Shown: piece by piece, positions 17,940 to 26,199 of the stretch | Numbering within the stretch: the first letter of the stretch is position 1 | How the letters are laid out: each line of letters begins with the position of its first letter | Assembly (NCBI RefSeq): GCF_000378985.1 | Contig: NZ_KB905371.1 | Span: 513,908 to 577,907, forward strand | Reading direction: 5' to 3' | Length of the DNA stretch: 64,000 nucleotides | From: Ensifer sp. BR816 | GTDB taxonomy: Bacteria; Pseudomonadota; Alphaproteobacteria; Rhizobiales; Rhizobiaceae | The notes under the pieces: model-generated | Databases searched by the model: none | What the model was told of the DNA's origin: nothing | The model's input: only the letters and a program-made list of their open reading frames with translations | Program-made: the position numbers and the translations under genes

Positions 17940-18671
17940 ATGGATATTACACTCCTCCTCACCAGCACGGTCACGCTCGCCAGCGGCATTCCGCTGACGC
18001 TCCTCCTGACCGCCGCATCGCTCCTGGCAGGACTCGTCCTCGCCGTGCCCCTAGCCTTCATGCGAGCGTCGTCCCGGAAGTGGCTCTCTCTGCCTGTGCT
18101 CGCCTATACCTATGGTTTTCGCGGCACGCCGCTGCTTGTCCAGCTCTTCATCATCTATTACGGCTTGGGCCAGATCGGCATCATTCGCTCAAGCGTCCTT
18201 TGGGTCCTACTGCGCGATCCTTTCTGGTGCTGCCTGCTGGCCTTTTCCCTCAACAGTGCCGCCTACACGACGGAGATTTTTCGCGGCGGCATCCAGGCCG
18301 TGGCCACCGGCCTGGTCGAGGCGGCACAGGCGGTCGGAATGTCGCCATTGCAGATCAAGCGCCGGATCATCTTCCCGATCGCCTTTAGAAGCGTTCTTCC
18401 ATCCTATGCAAACGAGGTTATCAGCCTCGTCAAAGCGACGTCGCTCGCCAGCACTGTGACCCTGCTGGAGATAACCGGACTTTCGCGCAAATTGGTTTCA
18501 GAAACTTTTGCGCCCTACGAGATCTTCATTGCCGCCGGCGTACTCTATCTCGGTCTGACATTCCTTCTGACCGGCTTTTTCCACGCCTTAGAGGGTCGGT
18601 TGAATGCCGCTCCGCGGGCAAAAACCCCCCTGGGCCGGGTCGCCTTGCAGCAGGTGGCTCATGAACAATAG
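17940..18671 (+). CDS. Amino-acid ABC transporter permease (HisQ/HisM family), second
   Basis: The 243-residue membrane protein carries the EAA loop GLVEAAQAVGMSPLQIKRRI and five or so membrane helices. The frame is open further upstream inside the first permease gene, but the ATG at 17940, 11 bases after that gene, gives the family's normal N-terminus. Its stop lies inside the start of the racemase-like gene (ATG at 18661), so translation is probably coupled. Confidence 0.87.
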   Translation: MDITLLLTSTVTLASGIPLTLLLTAASLLAGLVLAVPLAFMRASSRKWLSLPVLAYTYGFRGTPLLVQLFIIYYGLGQIGIIRSSVLWVLLRDPFWCCLLAFSLNSAAYTTEIFRGGIQAVATGLVEAAQAVGMSPLQIKRRIIFPIAFRSVLPSYANEVISLVKATSLASTVTLLEITGLSRKLVSETFAPYEIFIAAGVLYLGLTFLLTGFFHALEGRLNAAPRAKTPLGRVALQQVAHEQ

Positions 18672-19824
18672 TCCCTTCGAAAACCCATCGCAGCTCTGTG
18701 AGACCGCCTGGCGTGAAATCGACCTGTCTGCCGTAGCGTCCAACTACCGCGCCATTCGAGAGGCTATCAGCCCTAACACAAAAATCTTCGCCTGCCTGAA
18801 GCAGGACGCCTACGGATGCGGGGCGGGGAAGGTTGCTTCCATCTTGTCCGCGGCGGGCGTCGACGCCTTCGGCGTGGTGTCCATTGCCGAAGCCATCGCC
18901 GTCCGAAAGGCTGCGCCAGGAAAACCGATCCTCATGTATCCGGGTATTGGCCCGAACGCTGCCGATCTTGTCCGCGACCTCGATCTGACGATTTCAATTT
19001 CCGGCGAAGAGGATCTGGCCGGCTGGCTATCGACTGGCGCTCCGCTCAAGATCTTCGTGAAGGTCGATCTGGGTTTTTGGCGCGCCGGTGTAGCTCCTTC
19101 CGATCTTCGACGCTTGACGGATCTATGCACCTCGCAAAGCACTGTCACCGTTGACGGTCTCTATGCCCATCTCAGCGAGTTCGGCGACGCCGGTTCCTCG
19201 GCACTGGCGCAGGTCGCGCGACTGACGCCGCTCCTACAAGGGCTGAAGGCGGAGGGGCAGCTTCCCGCAACCGTCATGGTCTCAAGCAGCGAAACCCTGC
19301 TTAGTCATCCGGAATTCGACATGGACGCGGTCGATCCTGGTGCGCTTATCTTTGGACTGACACGTTCCCGCACCGGGCGCAGAGTCCTGTCCAGCCGCCC
19401 GGCTCTGTCGGCGATCAAGGCGAGGATCGTTGCGCTCAAGACGTGCGACGACAGTATGGGGGTGCCTCCGAACCTGCCAGGGTACCACCCGGCCATGCGC
19501 CTGGCGGTGCTGGGGATCGGCTGGGGGCATGGCGTGCCGCGCAACCTAGGCTCCTCGGCGTCGGTGCTCGTCAGAGGACGGCGCGCGCAGATCGTCCCGC
19601 CGATCCACCTCGAGCATCTCCGCATCGATGTCACGAATATTCCCGAAGCGACGCTCGGGGATGTAGCGGTCCTGCTCGGCTCGTCGGGCGCAGACCGCAT
19701 CACGCTGCCGGAACTCGCAGAAGCCTGGAACACGGACGAAACGGGTGTTGGCTGTGGCCTCCGGGAAAGCTTACAGCGAATAGACATCGCATCAATCGAA
19801 ACCGAACCAAGAAAAGGGGAATAA
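18661..19824 (+). CDS. Alanine-racemase-like PLP enzyme with altered C-terminal active site
   Basis: The 387-residue protein has the fold-type III PLP barrel of alanine racemases: the PLP lysine is K47 in CLKQDAYGCG, followed by VKVDLGFWRAG. The C-terminal domain differs from true alanine racemases: the motif normally containing the catalytic tyrosine (SYG) reads DSMGV, the GYADG motif reads GWGHG, and the MDQ motif reads HLEH. It may therefore act on another amino acid or be a lyase or decarboxylase. It starts inside the permease gene and lies within an amino-acid importer operon, so its substrate is probably the imported compound. Confidence 0.8.
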   Translation: MNNSPFENPSQLCETAWREIDLSAVASNYRAIREAISPNTKIFACLKQDAYGCGAGKVASILSAAGVDAFGVVSIAEAIAVRKAAPGKPILMYPGIGPNAADLVRDLDLTISISGEEDLAGWLSTGAPLKIFVKVDLGFWRAGVAPSDLRRLTDLCTSQSTVTVDGLYAHLSEFGDAGSSALAQVARLTPLLQGLKAEGQLPATVMVSSSETLLSHPEFDMDAVDPGALIFGLTRSRTGRRVLSSRPALSAIKARIVALKTCDDSMGVPPNLPGYHPAMRLAVLGIGWGHGVPRNLGSSASVLVRGRRAQIVPPIHLEHLRIDVTNIPEATLGDVAVLLGSSGADRITLPELAEAWNTDETGVGCGLRESLQRIDIASIETEPRKGE

Positions 19825-19825
19825 C

Positions 19826-20671
19826 ATGAGACGACATCTGACTTGTGCCGTCACGGCCTTCCTGTTCGTCGCCGGTCTTGCCCATGCCGAGGAGCGAACG
19901 GCGATCACGATTGCCTCGGAAGGAGCCTCGCCGCCGTGGGACTATATCGACGAAAATGGCGCGCTCGTCGGCTTCGACATCGACGTCGGCAATGAGCTCT
20001 GCGCCCGGATGAAATTGCAATGCACCTTCGTCGCCCAGGATTGGGACGGCATCATCCCCAGCCTTCTGGTGAAGAAATACGATGCAATCATCGCCGGCAT
20101 GTCGATCACGGAAAAGCGCAAGAAATCGATTTCCTTCTCCGTTCCCTATGCAGTTGCGCCGAACCAGATCGTCATGCGGCGGGCTCTGGACCTGCCGCCG
20201 AGCGACATCGAAGCGAAGCTGAACCTGACGGACATCGACGCGACGAAGAAGGAGACCATCGAAAAACTGCGCCAAAGCCTGACGGGCAAGACTCTCGGGG
20301 TCCTTCGCTCGTCCAATTCGGAGGCTGTCGTCCAGGAACTCTTCGGCGACATTGCGGAGGTGCGCAGCTATGACAGTCAGGAGAATCTGAAGCTCGACCT
20401 CACCTCCGAGCGCATTGACGGCGGCTTGGGGGACTACCTGCAATGGAAGCAGTTTCTCGGCACACCAGAGGGCAAGGCGGTCAAATTTTTCGGCCCGCAG
20501 CTTTCAGGCGGCACATGGGGCCCCGGCGTTGGTGTCGGCCTTCGCAAGGAGGATGCCGATCTCGTCGGAAACTTCGACAAGGCGATCGAAGCGGCTGTCA
20601 AGGACGGCGCGCTGGCAAAAATCAGCCAAAAATGGTTCGGTCAGGATATTTCCCCGCAGCTAGCGAAGTGA
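19826..20671 (+). CDS. Amino-acid ABC transporter periplasmic binding protein
   Basis: The 281-residue protein has a Sec signal peptide (MRRHLTCAVTAFLFVAGLAHA) and a bilobed binding fold of the lysine/arginine/ornithine type, including VGFDIDVGNELCARM and the hinge strand near ITEKRKKSISFSVPY. It delivers the substrate to the importer encoded upstream. It begins one base after the racemase-like gene. A strong hairpin just downstream may stabilise its part of the mRNA. Confidence 0.87.
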   Translation: MRRHLTCAVTAFLFVAGLAHAEERTAITIASEGASPPWDYIDENGALVGFDIDVGNELCARMKLQCTFVAQDWDGIIPSLLVKKYDAIIAGMSITEKRKKSISFSVPYAVAPNQIVMRRALDLPPSDIEAKLNLTDIDATKKETIEKLRQSLTGKTLGVLRSSNSEAVVQELFGDIAEVRSYDSQENLKLDLTSERIDGGLGDYLQWKQFLGTPEGKAVKFFGPQLSGGTWGPGVGVGLRKEDADLVGNFDKAIEAAVKDGALAKISQKWFGQDISPQLAK

Positions 20672-20689
20672 CCGCTCCCCAGCTATTTC

Positions 20690-20709
20690 CGGCGGCCTAC
20701 CGGCCGCCG
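20690..20709 (+). promoter_or_regulatory. Intercistronic hairpin after the binding-protein gene
   Basis: CGGCGGCC-TACC-GGCCGCCG forms a perfect 8-bp stem with a 4-base loop, 18 bases after the binding-protein stop and about 30 before the CapA-like gene. No T-run follows, so it is more likely an mRNA-stabilising or attenuating element than a full terminator. Confidence 0.5.
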
Positions 20710-20738
20710 CCTCTGAATTCATCTCCAAGGTTGTTACC

Positions 20739-21974
20739 ATGTCTTCACCGTTCACGCTTGTCCTGACCGGGCAATCTCTCATTCATCATGATGTTCGGCA
20801 GGTTTCGGACGAAGGTTTCTCGGCGATCAAGGCGTTGATCCGGCAGGCCGACATCGCCTTCACGAATTTCGAGACCACGATTTTGGGACGGCATGGTGGA
20901 TGGCCGATGAAGGGCTCCTACTTCGGCTGTTCGGCACCCGTGGTGCTGGATGCGCTAGAACATATCGGCTTTAACGCCCTGGCGCTCTCCAACAACCACG
21001 CCTTCGATCTCGGCCCTTCTGGCGTTCTGTCGACGCTCGACGAGGTGGCGGAGAGAGGATTTCTTCACGCCGGCATCGGTGTCGATGCCGCGGATGCTCG
21101 CCGGCCGGGATTGAAGACCTTCGGCACAAGGCAGGTGGCACTCGTTGCCATGGACGCCGGACCAGGCCCGGCGACGATGTACGCCGCCGACGCGACGGAC
21201 CGACGTCCTGCCCGGCCGGGTGTCAACGGGCTCGACGTTTCAAGGTTGTTCGAGGTTGATAGCGGTGGTTTTGCAGCCCTGACCGGCATTCAGGAGACTT
21301 TCCAGAGCAACTATATGGAACGAGCCAACTATGCCCAGCCGCACGATCCGGTCGACCTGAGATCCGATGACGAGATCGATTTCTATGGCACGGTCTTTCG
21401 CCGGGCTTCTGAGAACAGGCGCAGGATTCTCGTAGACGAGGCGAGCCTGCAAGGCCACCTGTCCGCGATCAGCCGGGCCGCGTCGGAGGGGGCATTCGTT
21501 ATCGCCTATCTCCACCATCACCATTGGGAACCGAACTGGCGGGAAGTTCCCGGCTGGGTTCAATCCCTTGCGCGTGCTTGCGTTGATGCGGGGGCTGGCG
21601 CCTTCGTCAGCCATGGCGCACCGGTCATGCAGCCGATTGAAATCTACCGTGGTGCGCCGATCTTTTTCGGGCTCGGCAACTTCCTGTTCCACTTGCATGA
21701 AGGCGAGGTCGAGTGGAGCGCGCCGGAGGTTTGGAAAAGTGTTGTGGCAACCTGCCGTTTCGATCCTAACGCTCGGTTGCAGTCGGTCGATCTCCATCCC
21801 GTCGTCATTGGAGGCGAGCCGTTAGACGCCCAAAATTATCATGAGCGCATCGTGCCGGTTCCAGCGCCGAAGACTCTAGCAGCTGAGATGATCGATGATC
21901 TGGCAGCCCGCTCAAGATCGCATGGCGTGTCAATCACTCTAGAAAAAGGTTATGGCATGATAGGAGGCTGCTAG
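20739..21974 (+). CDS. CapA-like (PGA_cap) phosphoesterase-fold protein
   Basis: The 411-residue protein has the calcineurin-like fold of CapA/PgsA poly-gamma-glutamate proteins: LVLTGQSLIHHDV at the N-terminus, ADIAFTNFETTI, ALSNNHAFDLG, YLHHHHWE and SHGAPVMQPIEI with the downstream FFGLGNFLF. Unlike capsule CapA it has no membrane anchor or signal peptide, so it is probably cytosolic. Such stand-alone members may be amide or phosphoester hydrolases. Its place at the end of an amino-acid importer and racemase operon suggests a role in breaking down the imported compound, which is inference. Confidence 0.75.
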   Translation: MSSPFTLVLTGQSLIHHDVRQVSDEGFSAIKALIRQADIAFTNFETTILGRHGGWPMKGSYFGCSAPVVLDALEHIGFNALALSNNHAFDLGPSGVLSTLDEVAERGFLHAGIGVDAADARRPGLKTFGTRQVALVAMDAGPGPATMYAADATDRRPARPGVNGLDVSRLFEVDSGGFAALTGIQETFQSNYMERANYAQPHDPVDLRSDDEIDFYGTVFRRASENRRRILVDEASLQGHLSAISRAASEGAFVIAYLHHHHWEPNWREVPGWVQSLARACVDAGAGAFVSHGAPVMQPIEIYRGAPIFFGLGNFLFHLHEGEVEWSAPEVWKSVVATCRFDPNARLQSVDLHPVVIGGEPLDAQNYHERIVPVPAPKTLAAEMIDDLAARSRSHGVSITLEKGYGMIGGC

Positions 21975-21999
21975 CGATGACCTTCGAGGCACGCCTCCG

Positions 22000-22047
22000 A
22001 TTGTCATCACAATATCAGAGTGGTGAATCTGTCCGACTTTTGAGAAG
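22000..22047 (+). repeat. Left terminal inverted repeat of Tn3-family element
   Basis: The inner 28 bases (AGTGGTGAATCTGTCCGAC then TTTTGAGAA) match the right end closely. The outer part is diverged but still alignable with the outer part of the right end and of the solo end at 14912. Confidence 0.65.
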
Positions 22048-22057
22048 TATCTGGAAC

Positions 22058-22632
22058 TCAGGTTGGTTTAACCGTGGATGTCGTTGATTTTTCGGCCCTG
22101 AGAGCTTCGTAGAGGGCGGTTTTCCCGATTTTGACGCGGGCCGCGGCTTCCCGGACGTTCAAACCGGCCGCCAGATGCTGACGGGCTTTGGCAAGCTTCT
22201 CCGGGGTTACGACGACTTGTCGGCCACCGCGTCGGCCGCGCTCCTCTGCGGCTTGCAGACCGGCACGTGTTCGTTCCCGGATCAGATCACGCTCAAACTG
22301 CGCCAGTGCCCCAAACAGATGGAAGACCAGACGGCCGCCGGACGTCGTGGTGTCGATATTTTCAGTGATGGACCGGAAGCCGACGCCTTGGCCTCGAGTT
22401 CGATCTCGATGAGGTGTTTCATCGATCGGCCGAGGCGGTCGAGCTTCCAGACTGTGAGCGTGTCGCCATCTCGAGAATAGCGAATGGCTTCCGCCAGTCC
22501 TGGCCGGTCGGTCTTCACGCCTGACGCTTTGTCTTCGAACAGCTTCTCGCAGCCAGCTTTCTGCAAGGCGTCGAGTTGCAGAGCCGTATCCTGATCCCCA
22601 GTGGAGACCCTCGCATAGCATATCGCGGTCAT
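22058..22632 (-). pseudogene. tnpR: Tn3-type serine resolvase, frameshifted
   Basis: From ATG 22632 the frame reads ICYARVSTGDQDTALQLDAL, with the catalytic serine region, through LDRLGRSMKHLIE. It is then out of frame. The rest (VGFRSITENIDTTTSGGRLV, then the C-terminal HTH with LNVREAAARVKIGKTALYEA) continues in another frame to 22058. Loss of one G in the sequence near 22388 (GCCAAGG-CGTCGGC) accounts for the break. The protein would catalyse cointegrate resolution at res if intact. Confidence 0.82.
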
Positions 22633-22643
22633 GTGCTGTGATT

Positions 22644-22746
22644 TGTCCGCTTTCTCATTGAATTCGGACAATGTCCGATTTGCCGTCCAATGGCAATGTT
22701 GACGGACAAAAACTGGGGAAGCCGAGAAACGGTCGTTTGTCGGACA
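22644..22746. promoter_or_regulatory. Candidate res site of the Tn3-family element
   Basis: Between the divergent tnpR and tnpA starts the motif TGTCCG/CGGACA recurs: TGTCCG-N15-CGGACA at 22644-22670, TGTCCG at 22672 with CGGACA at 22703-22708, and CGGACA at 22741-22746. Spaced inverted subsites in this location are what a resolvase recombination site looks like; promoters for both genes should overlap it. Confidence 0.55.
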
Positions 22747-23517
22747 TGGATTTTCGAATTCGCTACGGTGTCCGCATCGAAACTGAAAGCAGAGACAATG
22801 GCACGAAGAGCACTGCTGAGAGAGAGATATGGTGGCAACAGGCGACAACCATCCCAGAGGACGAAAGGGAGATCGCCAAACATTGCACGCTGGACCGGCC
22901 GGATCTCGATCTGATCATGCGGCAGAACAAGGCTTCGAACAGGCTAGGCCTTGTCTGTGTCATGGCCCTGCTGCGATATCCCGGCCGACCGCTTGCGGAT
23001 GGGGAGATCTTGCCAGCCGGCGTTTTGCGGTTTCTGGCACGGAAGATCGGTGTCGATCACCACGAGATCGAACGTTATTTCGAGCGCCCGCAGACCCGAC
23101 GCGAGCATCTCGCCCTGCTTTTCGACAGGATGAAGTTGCGTCCTTTTGCGCCCGCGGACGTGAAAGCGCTCACAGGCTGGCTGACGCCTGCCACGCAAAC
23201 GTTGCGCCAGGCCGATGCATTGGCAGACATGGTGGTCGAAGAATTGCGCCGTCGCCGCATTCTCCTGCCAGCGCGCCCCGCGCTTGAAGCTATCCTTCAT
23301 TTGGCAATCCGGCGCGGGGTTCGCATCGCTCACCGGGCGCTGGCGGGCGGGTTGTCGGAGGGCCACAAGCTCGATCTGGACAGACTTCTTGACCCGCGTG
23401 AGGGGACAAGCGTCACCGTTCTCGCCTGGGCGGTACGCATCCGAGGTGGGCCGCCTTGTAGGAATTGTCGGATTTGGCACTGACTGTCCTTATTGACGTC
23501 AATACGGACAGTGCGGA

Positions 23518-23889
23518 ATGGAACGACTTGAGATTATCGATTGCGGCCGGCGTCGTCGTTTTAGCAAAGAGATGAAGCTCCAGATTGTCGCGGAGAGCTA
23601 TTCGGAACCTGGCTTGTGTGCGACGACGGCGCGGCGACATGGAATATCGCGTTCGCAGTTATATGAATGGCGCCGGCTCGCTCGAGCGTGGCAACTGGAT
23701 GTTGCGTCGCCTGTGGGCGGCTTTGTGCCGGCGCTGCTTGTCCCAGAGGTAGAGCCGGTAGCAGGGTCGTTGCCGAACGCCGGCCGGATGGAGGTTGTCA
23801 GCGCCAACGGTCGTCGCGTGATCGTGGACCGCGATGTCGACGTTGAAGCGCTGCTTCGGGTCTTGCGTGGGTTGGAGGCGCAGCGATGA
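23518..23889 (+). CDS. tnpA: IS66 accessory protein TnpA (Tnp_1/OrfA)
   Basis: The 123-residue protein has the helix-turn-helix of IS66 OrfA proteins (RRRFSKEMKLQIVAESYSEP, ATTARRHGISRSQLYEWRR). It is needed with TnpB and TnpC for transposition; its exact task is unknown. Its stop overlaps the tnpB start by four bases, the usual IS66 arrangement. Confidence 0.9.
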   Translation: MERLEIIDCGRRRRFSKEMKLQIVAESYSEPGLCATTARRHGISRSQLYEWRRLARAWQLDVASPVGGFVPALLVPEVEPVAGSLPNAGRMEVVSANGRRVIVDRDVDVEALLRVLRGLEAQR

Positions 23890-24239
23890 ATCCGTTTCCG
23901 CTGGGAACAGGGGTCAAGGTCTGGCTTTCGACGGGCTATACGGACATGCGCTGTGGCTTTCCCTCCCTGGCGCTTCGGGTGCAGGAGGTTCTGCAGCATG
24001 ATCCGTTGTCCGGGCATCTCTTCGTCTTCAGGGGGCGCAGATCGGATATTTTGAAGATCATCTGGCATGATGGTCTGGGTGCCTGCCTTTTTACCCGGCG
24101 GCTGGAGAAGGGCCGGTTTATCTGGCCGAATATGGAGGGCGGGGCGGTCGCGATCTCACCGGCGCAATTGTCCTATTTGTTGTCCGGGATCGACTGGCGC
24201 AATCCGCAGGAAACCTGGCGTCCGACACGGGTCGGATAA
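23886..24239 (+). CDS. tnpB: IS66 accessory protein TnpB (Orf2)
   Basis: The 117-residue protein is a standard IS66 TnpB with VWLSTGYTDMRCGFPSLALR, LFVFRGRRSDILKIIWHDG and the final LLSGIDWRNP. It overlaps tnpA by four bases and is 45 bases upstream of tnpC. The length is normal and no damage is seen. Confidence 0.92.
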   Translation: MNPFPLGTGVKVWLSTGYTDMRCGFPSLALRVQEVLQHDPLSGHLFVFRGRRSDILKIIWHDGLGACLFTRRLEKGRFIWPNMEGGAVAISPAQLSYLLSGIDWRNPQETWRPTRVG

Positions 24240-24284
24240 CATTATTCCATTGAAAATATTGAATGAATCTGATCGAATGGCTTC

Positions 24285-25985
24285 ATGACTTCGAAGCCTG
24301 TGGATCTTCCTGCGGACCTTGCGAGCGCCTATCTGGCGCTGCTTTCCGAGCGTGAGATGTTACAGGCTGAACGTGATGTCGTTGTTGCCGAGCGCGACAC
24401 CGTCGTGGCGGAGCGGGACATTGCGGTGGCGCAAGCCGCCAACGCCCAGGCGATGCTGTCCGACAGCGAGGCGTTGATCGCCAAACTGGAGCTGGCGATC
24501 GAAAAGCTGAGGCGGGAGCTTCGCGGAAAGCGTTCCGAGCGCACGGCGCGCCTGATCGACCAGATGGAATTGCAGCTCGAAGAGCTGGTGATGGCCGCGA
24601 CAGAGGACGAGGTTGCAGCCCAGGCGGCTGCCGCCAAGACCGCGAGCGTACGTTCGTTCACACGCAAGCGTCCGGTCCGAAAGCCGTGGCCGGAGGATAT
24701 CGAGCGCGAGCGCGTGGTGATCGATCCGCCAGCCACCTGTGCCTGCTGCGGCGGGTCGCGCCTGTCGAAACTGGGCGAGGACGTCACCGAGACGCTCGAG
24801 GAGGTTCCGCGCCGGTTCAAGGTGATCGAAACCGTACGCGAGAAATTTAGCTGCCGGGACTGCGAGAAGATCAGCCAGGCGCCGGCGCCGTTCCATGCGA
24901 CGCCGCGCGGCTTCATCGGTCCTCATCTGCTGGCGACGATCCTCTTTGACAAGTTCGGCATGCATAGCCCGCTCAACCGCCAGAGCACCCGGTTCAAATG
25001 CGAGGGCATCGAGCTTTCGACCTCGACGTTGGCCGACCAGGTCGGGTATGGAACGGCCGCGCTCCTGCCGATCTTTGATCTGATCGAAACGCATGTCTTC
25101 GCGGCCGAGCGGCTTTTTGGCGACGACACCACCATTCCCATCCAGGCCAAAGACAAATGCACGACCGGGCGAATATGGACCTACGTGTGCGATGACCGGC
25201 CCTACGGCGGCGCGGCAGCGCCGGCGGCCATATACTATGCGTCGAGCGACCGCCGCGGCGAGCACCCGCAGAAGCACCTGGCCGAATATGGCGGCATTCT
25301 GCAGAGTGATTGCTACAATGGCTTCGAGCCGCTCAGTGTCGCCGAAAAGAAAGCGGTACCGATCACCTTCGCCTTTTGTCATGCGCACTCGCGGCGCAAA
25401 TTCTTTGAGCTGGCCGACATCCAGAAAAATGCCCGCGACCGCAAACGCAAGGGCAAGCCAATCTCGCCGATCGCATTGGAGGCCGTCCAACGGTACGACG
25501 CGCTGTTTGAGATCGAGCGCGAGATCAATGGATTGAGCGCCGCAGAACGACTGGCCGCGCGGCAGGAAAAGAGCAAGCCGCTGTTCGATAACATGCACGC
25601 GTGGCTGAAACGGGAGCGCGCCTCGCTCAGCAAATCGTCCGAGGTGATCGAGCCGATCGATTACATGCTGAAGCGCTGGGATGGCTTTGCCCGTTTCCTC
25701 GACGATGGCCGGATTTGTCTCACGAACAATGCGGCCGAGCGCGCGCTGAGAGGAATTGCCCTCGGGCGTCGAAACTGGACCTTCGCCGGCTCCCAGCGTG
25801 GGGCCGATCGTGCCGCCATCATGCTCTCCGTCATCACGACTTGCCGTCTCAACGACGTCGACCCAAAGGCGTGGCTCGCCGATGTGTTTAGCCGCATCGC
25901 CGATCTTCCCGTCTCCCGCCTGCACGAACTGCTGCCGTGGCAATGGAAGACACACAAAGGGACGGCTATTGCGACGGCCGCGTAA
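24285..25985 (+). CDS. tnpC: IS66 transposase TnpC
   Basis: The 566-residue transposase is full length. It has an N-terminal coiled coil (residues about 15-85), a zinc-binding CACCGG motif with the later CRDC pair, and the DDE catalytic core including GDDTTIP, QSDCYNGF and the final glutamate in LTNNAAERALRGIALGRRNW. It should catalyse cut-and-paste or copy transposition of the element and appears intact. Confidence 0.93.
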   Translation: MTSKPVDLPADLASAYLALLSEREMLQAERDVVVAERDTVVAERDIAVAQAANAQAMLSDSEALIAKLELAIEKLRRELRGKRSERTARLIDQMELQLEELVMAATEDEVAAQAAAAKTASVRSFTRKRPVRKPWPEDIERERVVIDPPATCACCGGSRLSKLGEDVTETLEEVPRRFKVIETVREKFSCRDCEKISQAPAPFHATPRGFIGPHLLATILFDKFGMHSPLNRQSTRFKCEGIELSTSTLADQVGYGTAALLPIFDLIETHVFAAERLFGDDTTIPIQAKDKCTTGRIWTYVCDDRPYGGAAAPAAIYYASSDRRGEHPQKHLAEYGGILQSDCYNGFEPLSVAEKKAVPITFAFCHAHSRRKFFELADIQKNARDRKRKGKPISPIALEAVQRYDALFEIEREINGLSAAERLAARQEKSKPLFDNMHAWLKRERASLSKSSEVIEPIDYMLKRWDGFARFLDDGRICLTNNAAERALRGIALGRRNWTFAGSQRGADRAAIMLSVITTCRLNDVDPKAWLADVFSRIADLPVSRLHELLPWQWKTHKGTAIATAA

Positions 25986-26199
25986 ACAGCTCCCGGAACA
26001 ATGCTTCCGAACGCGCCAAGCCTTCATCGGTCAGGATCAATGACTTCGACTTGTTGACTGGGTCGCCGATCAAGCCCTTCTTGTGAAGCCGATCCGTCGT
26101 TGCCCAGTCGAAGCCCTTCCAGGCACAGCGTTCGTTATGCAGCGTCAGCCATAGCAGCGCCAAAACCGCATCGTCGACCTTGTCCTCATCGATCTCCAT
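25966..26199 (-). CDS. DUF6429-type small protein of IS66 elements
   Basis: This 77-residue protein (MEIDEDKVDDAVLALLWLTL, CAWKGFDWATTDRLHKKGLI) belongs to a small family often found at the right end of IS66 elements, on the opposite strand and overlapping the end of tnpC, as here. Its role is unknown; it looks like a short winged-helix protein. Confidence 0.75.
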   Translation of the reverse strand: MEIDEDKVDDAVLALLWLTLHNERCAWKGFDWATTDRLHKKGLIGDPVNKSKSLILTDEGLARSEALFRELFTRPSQ

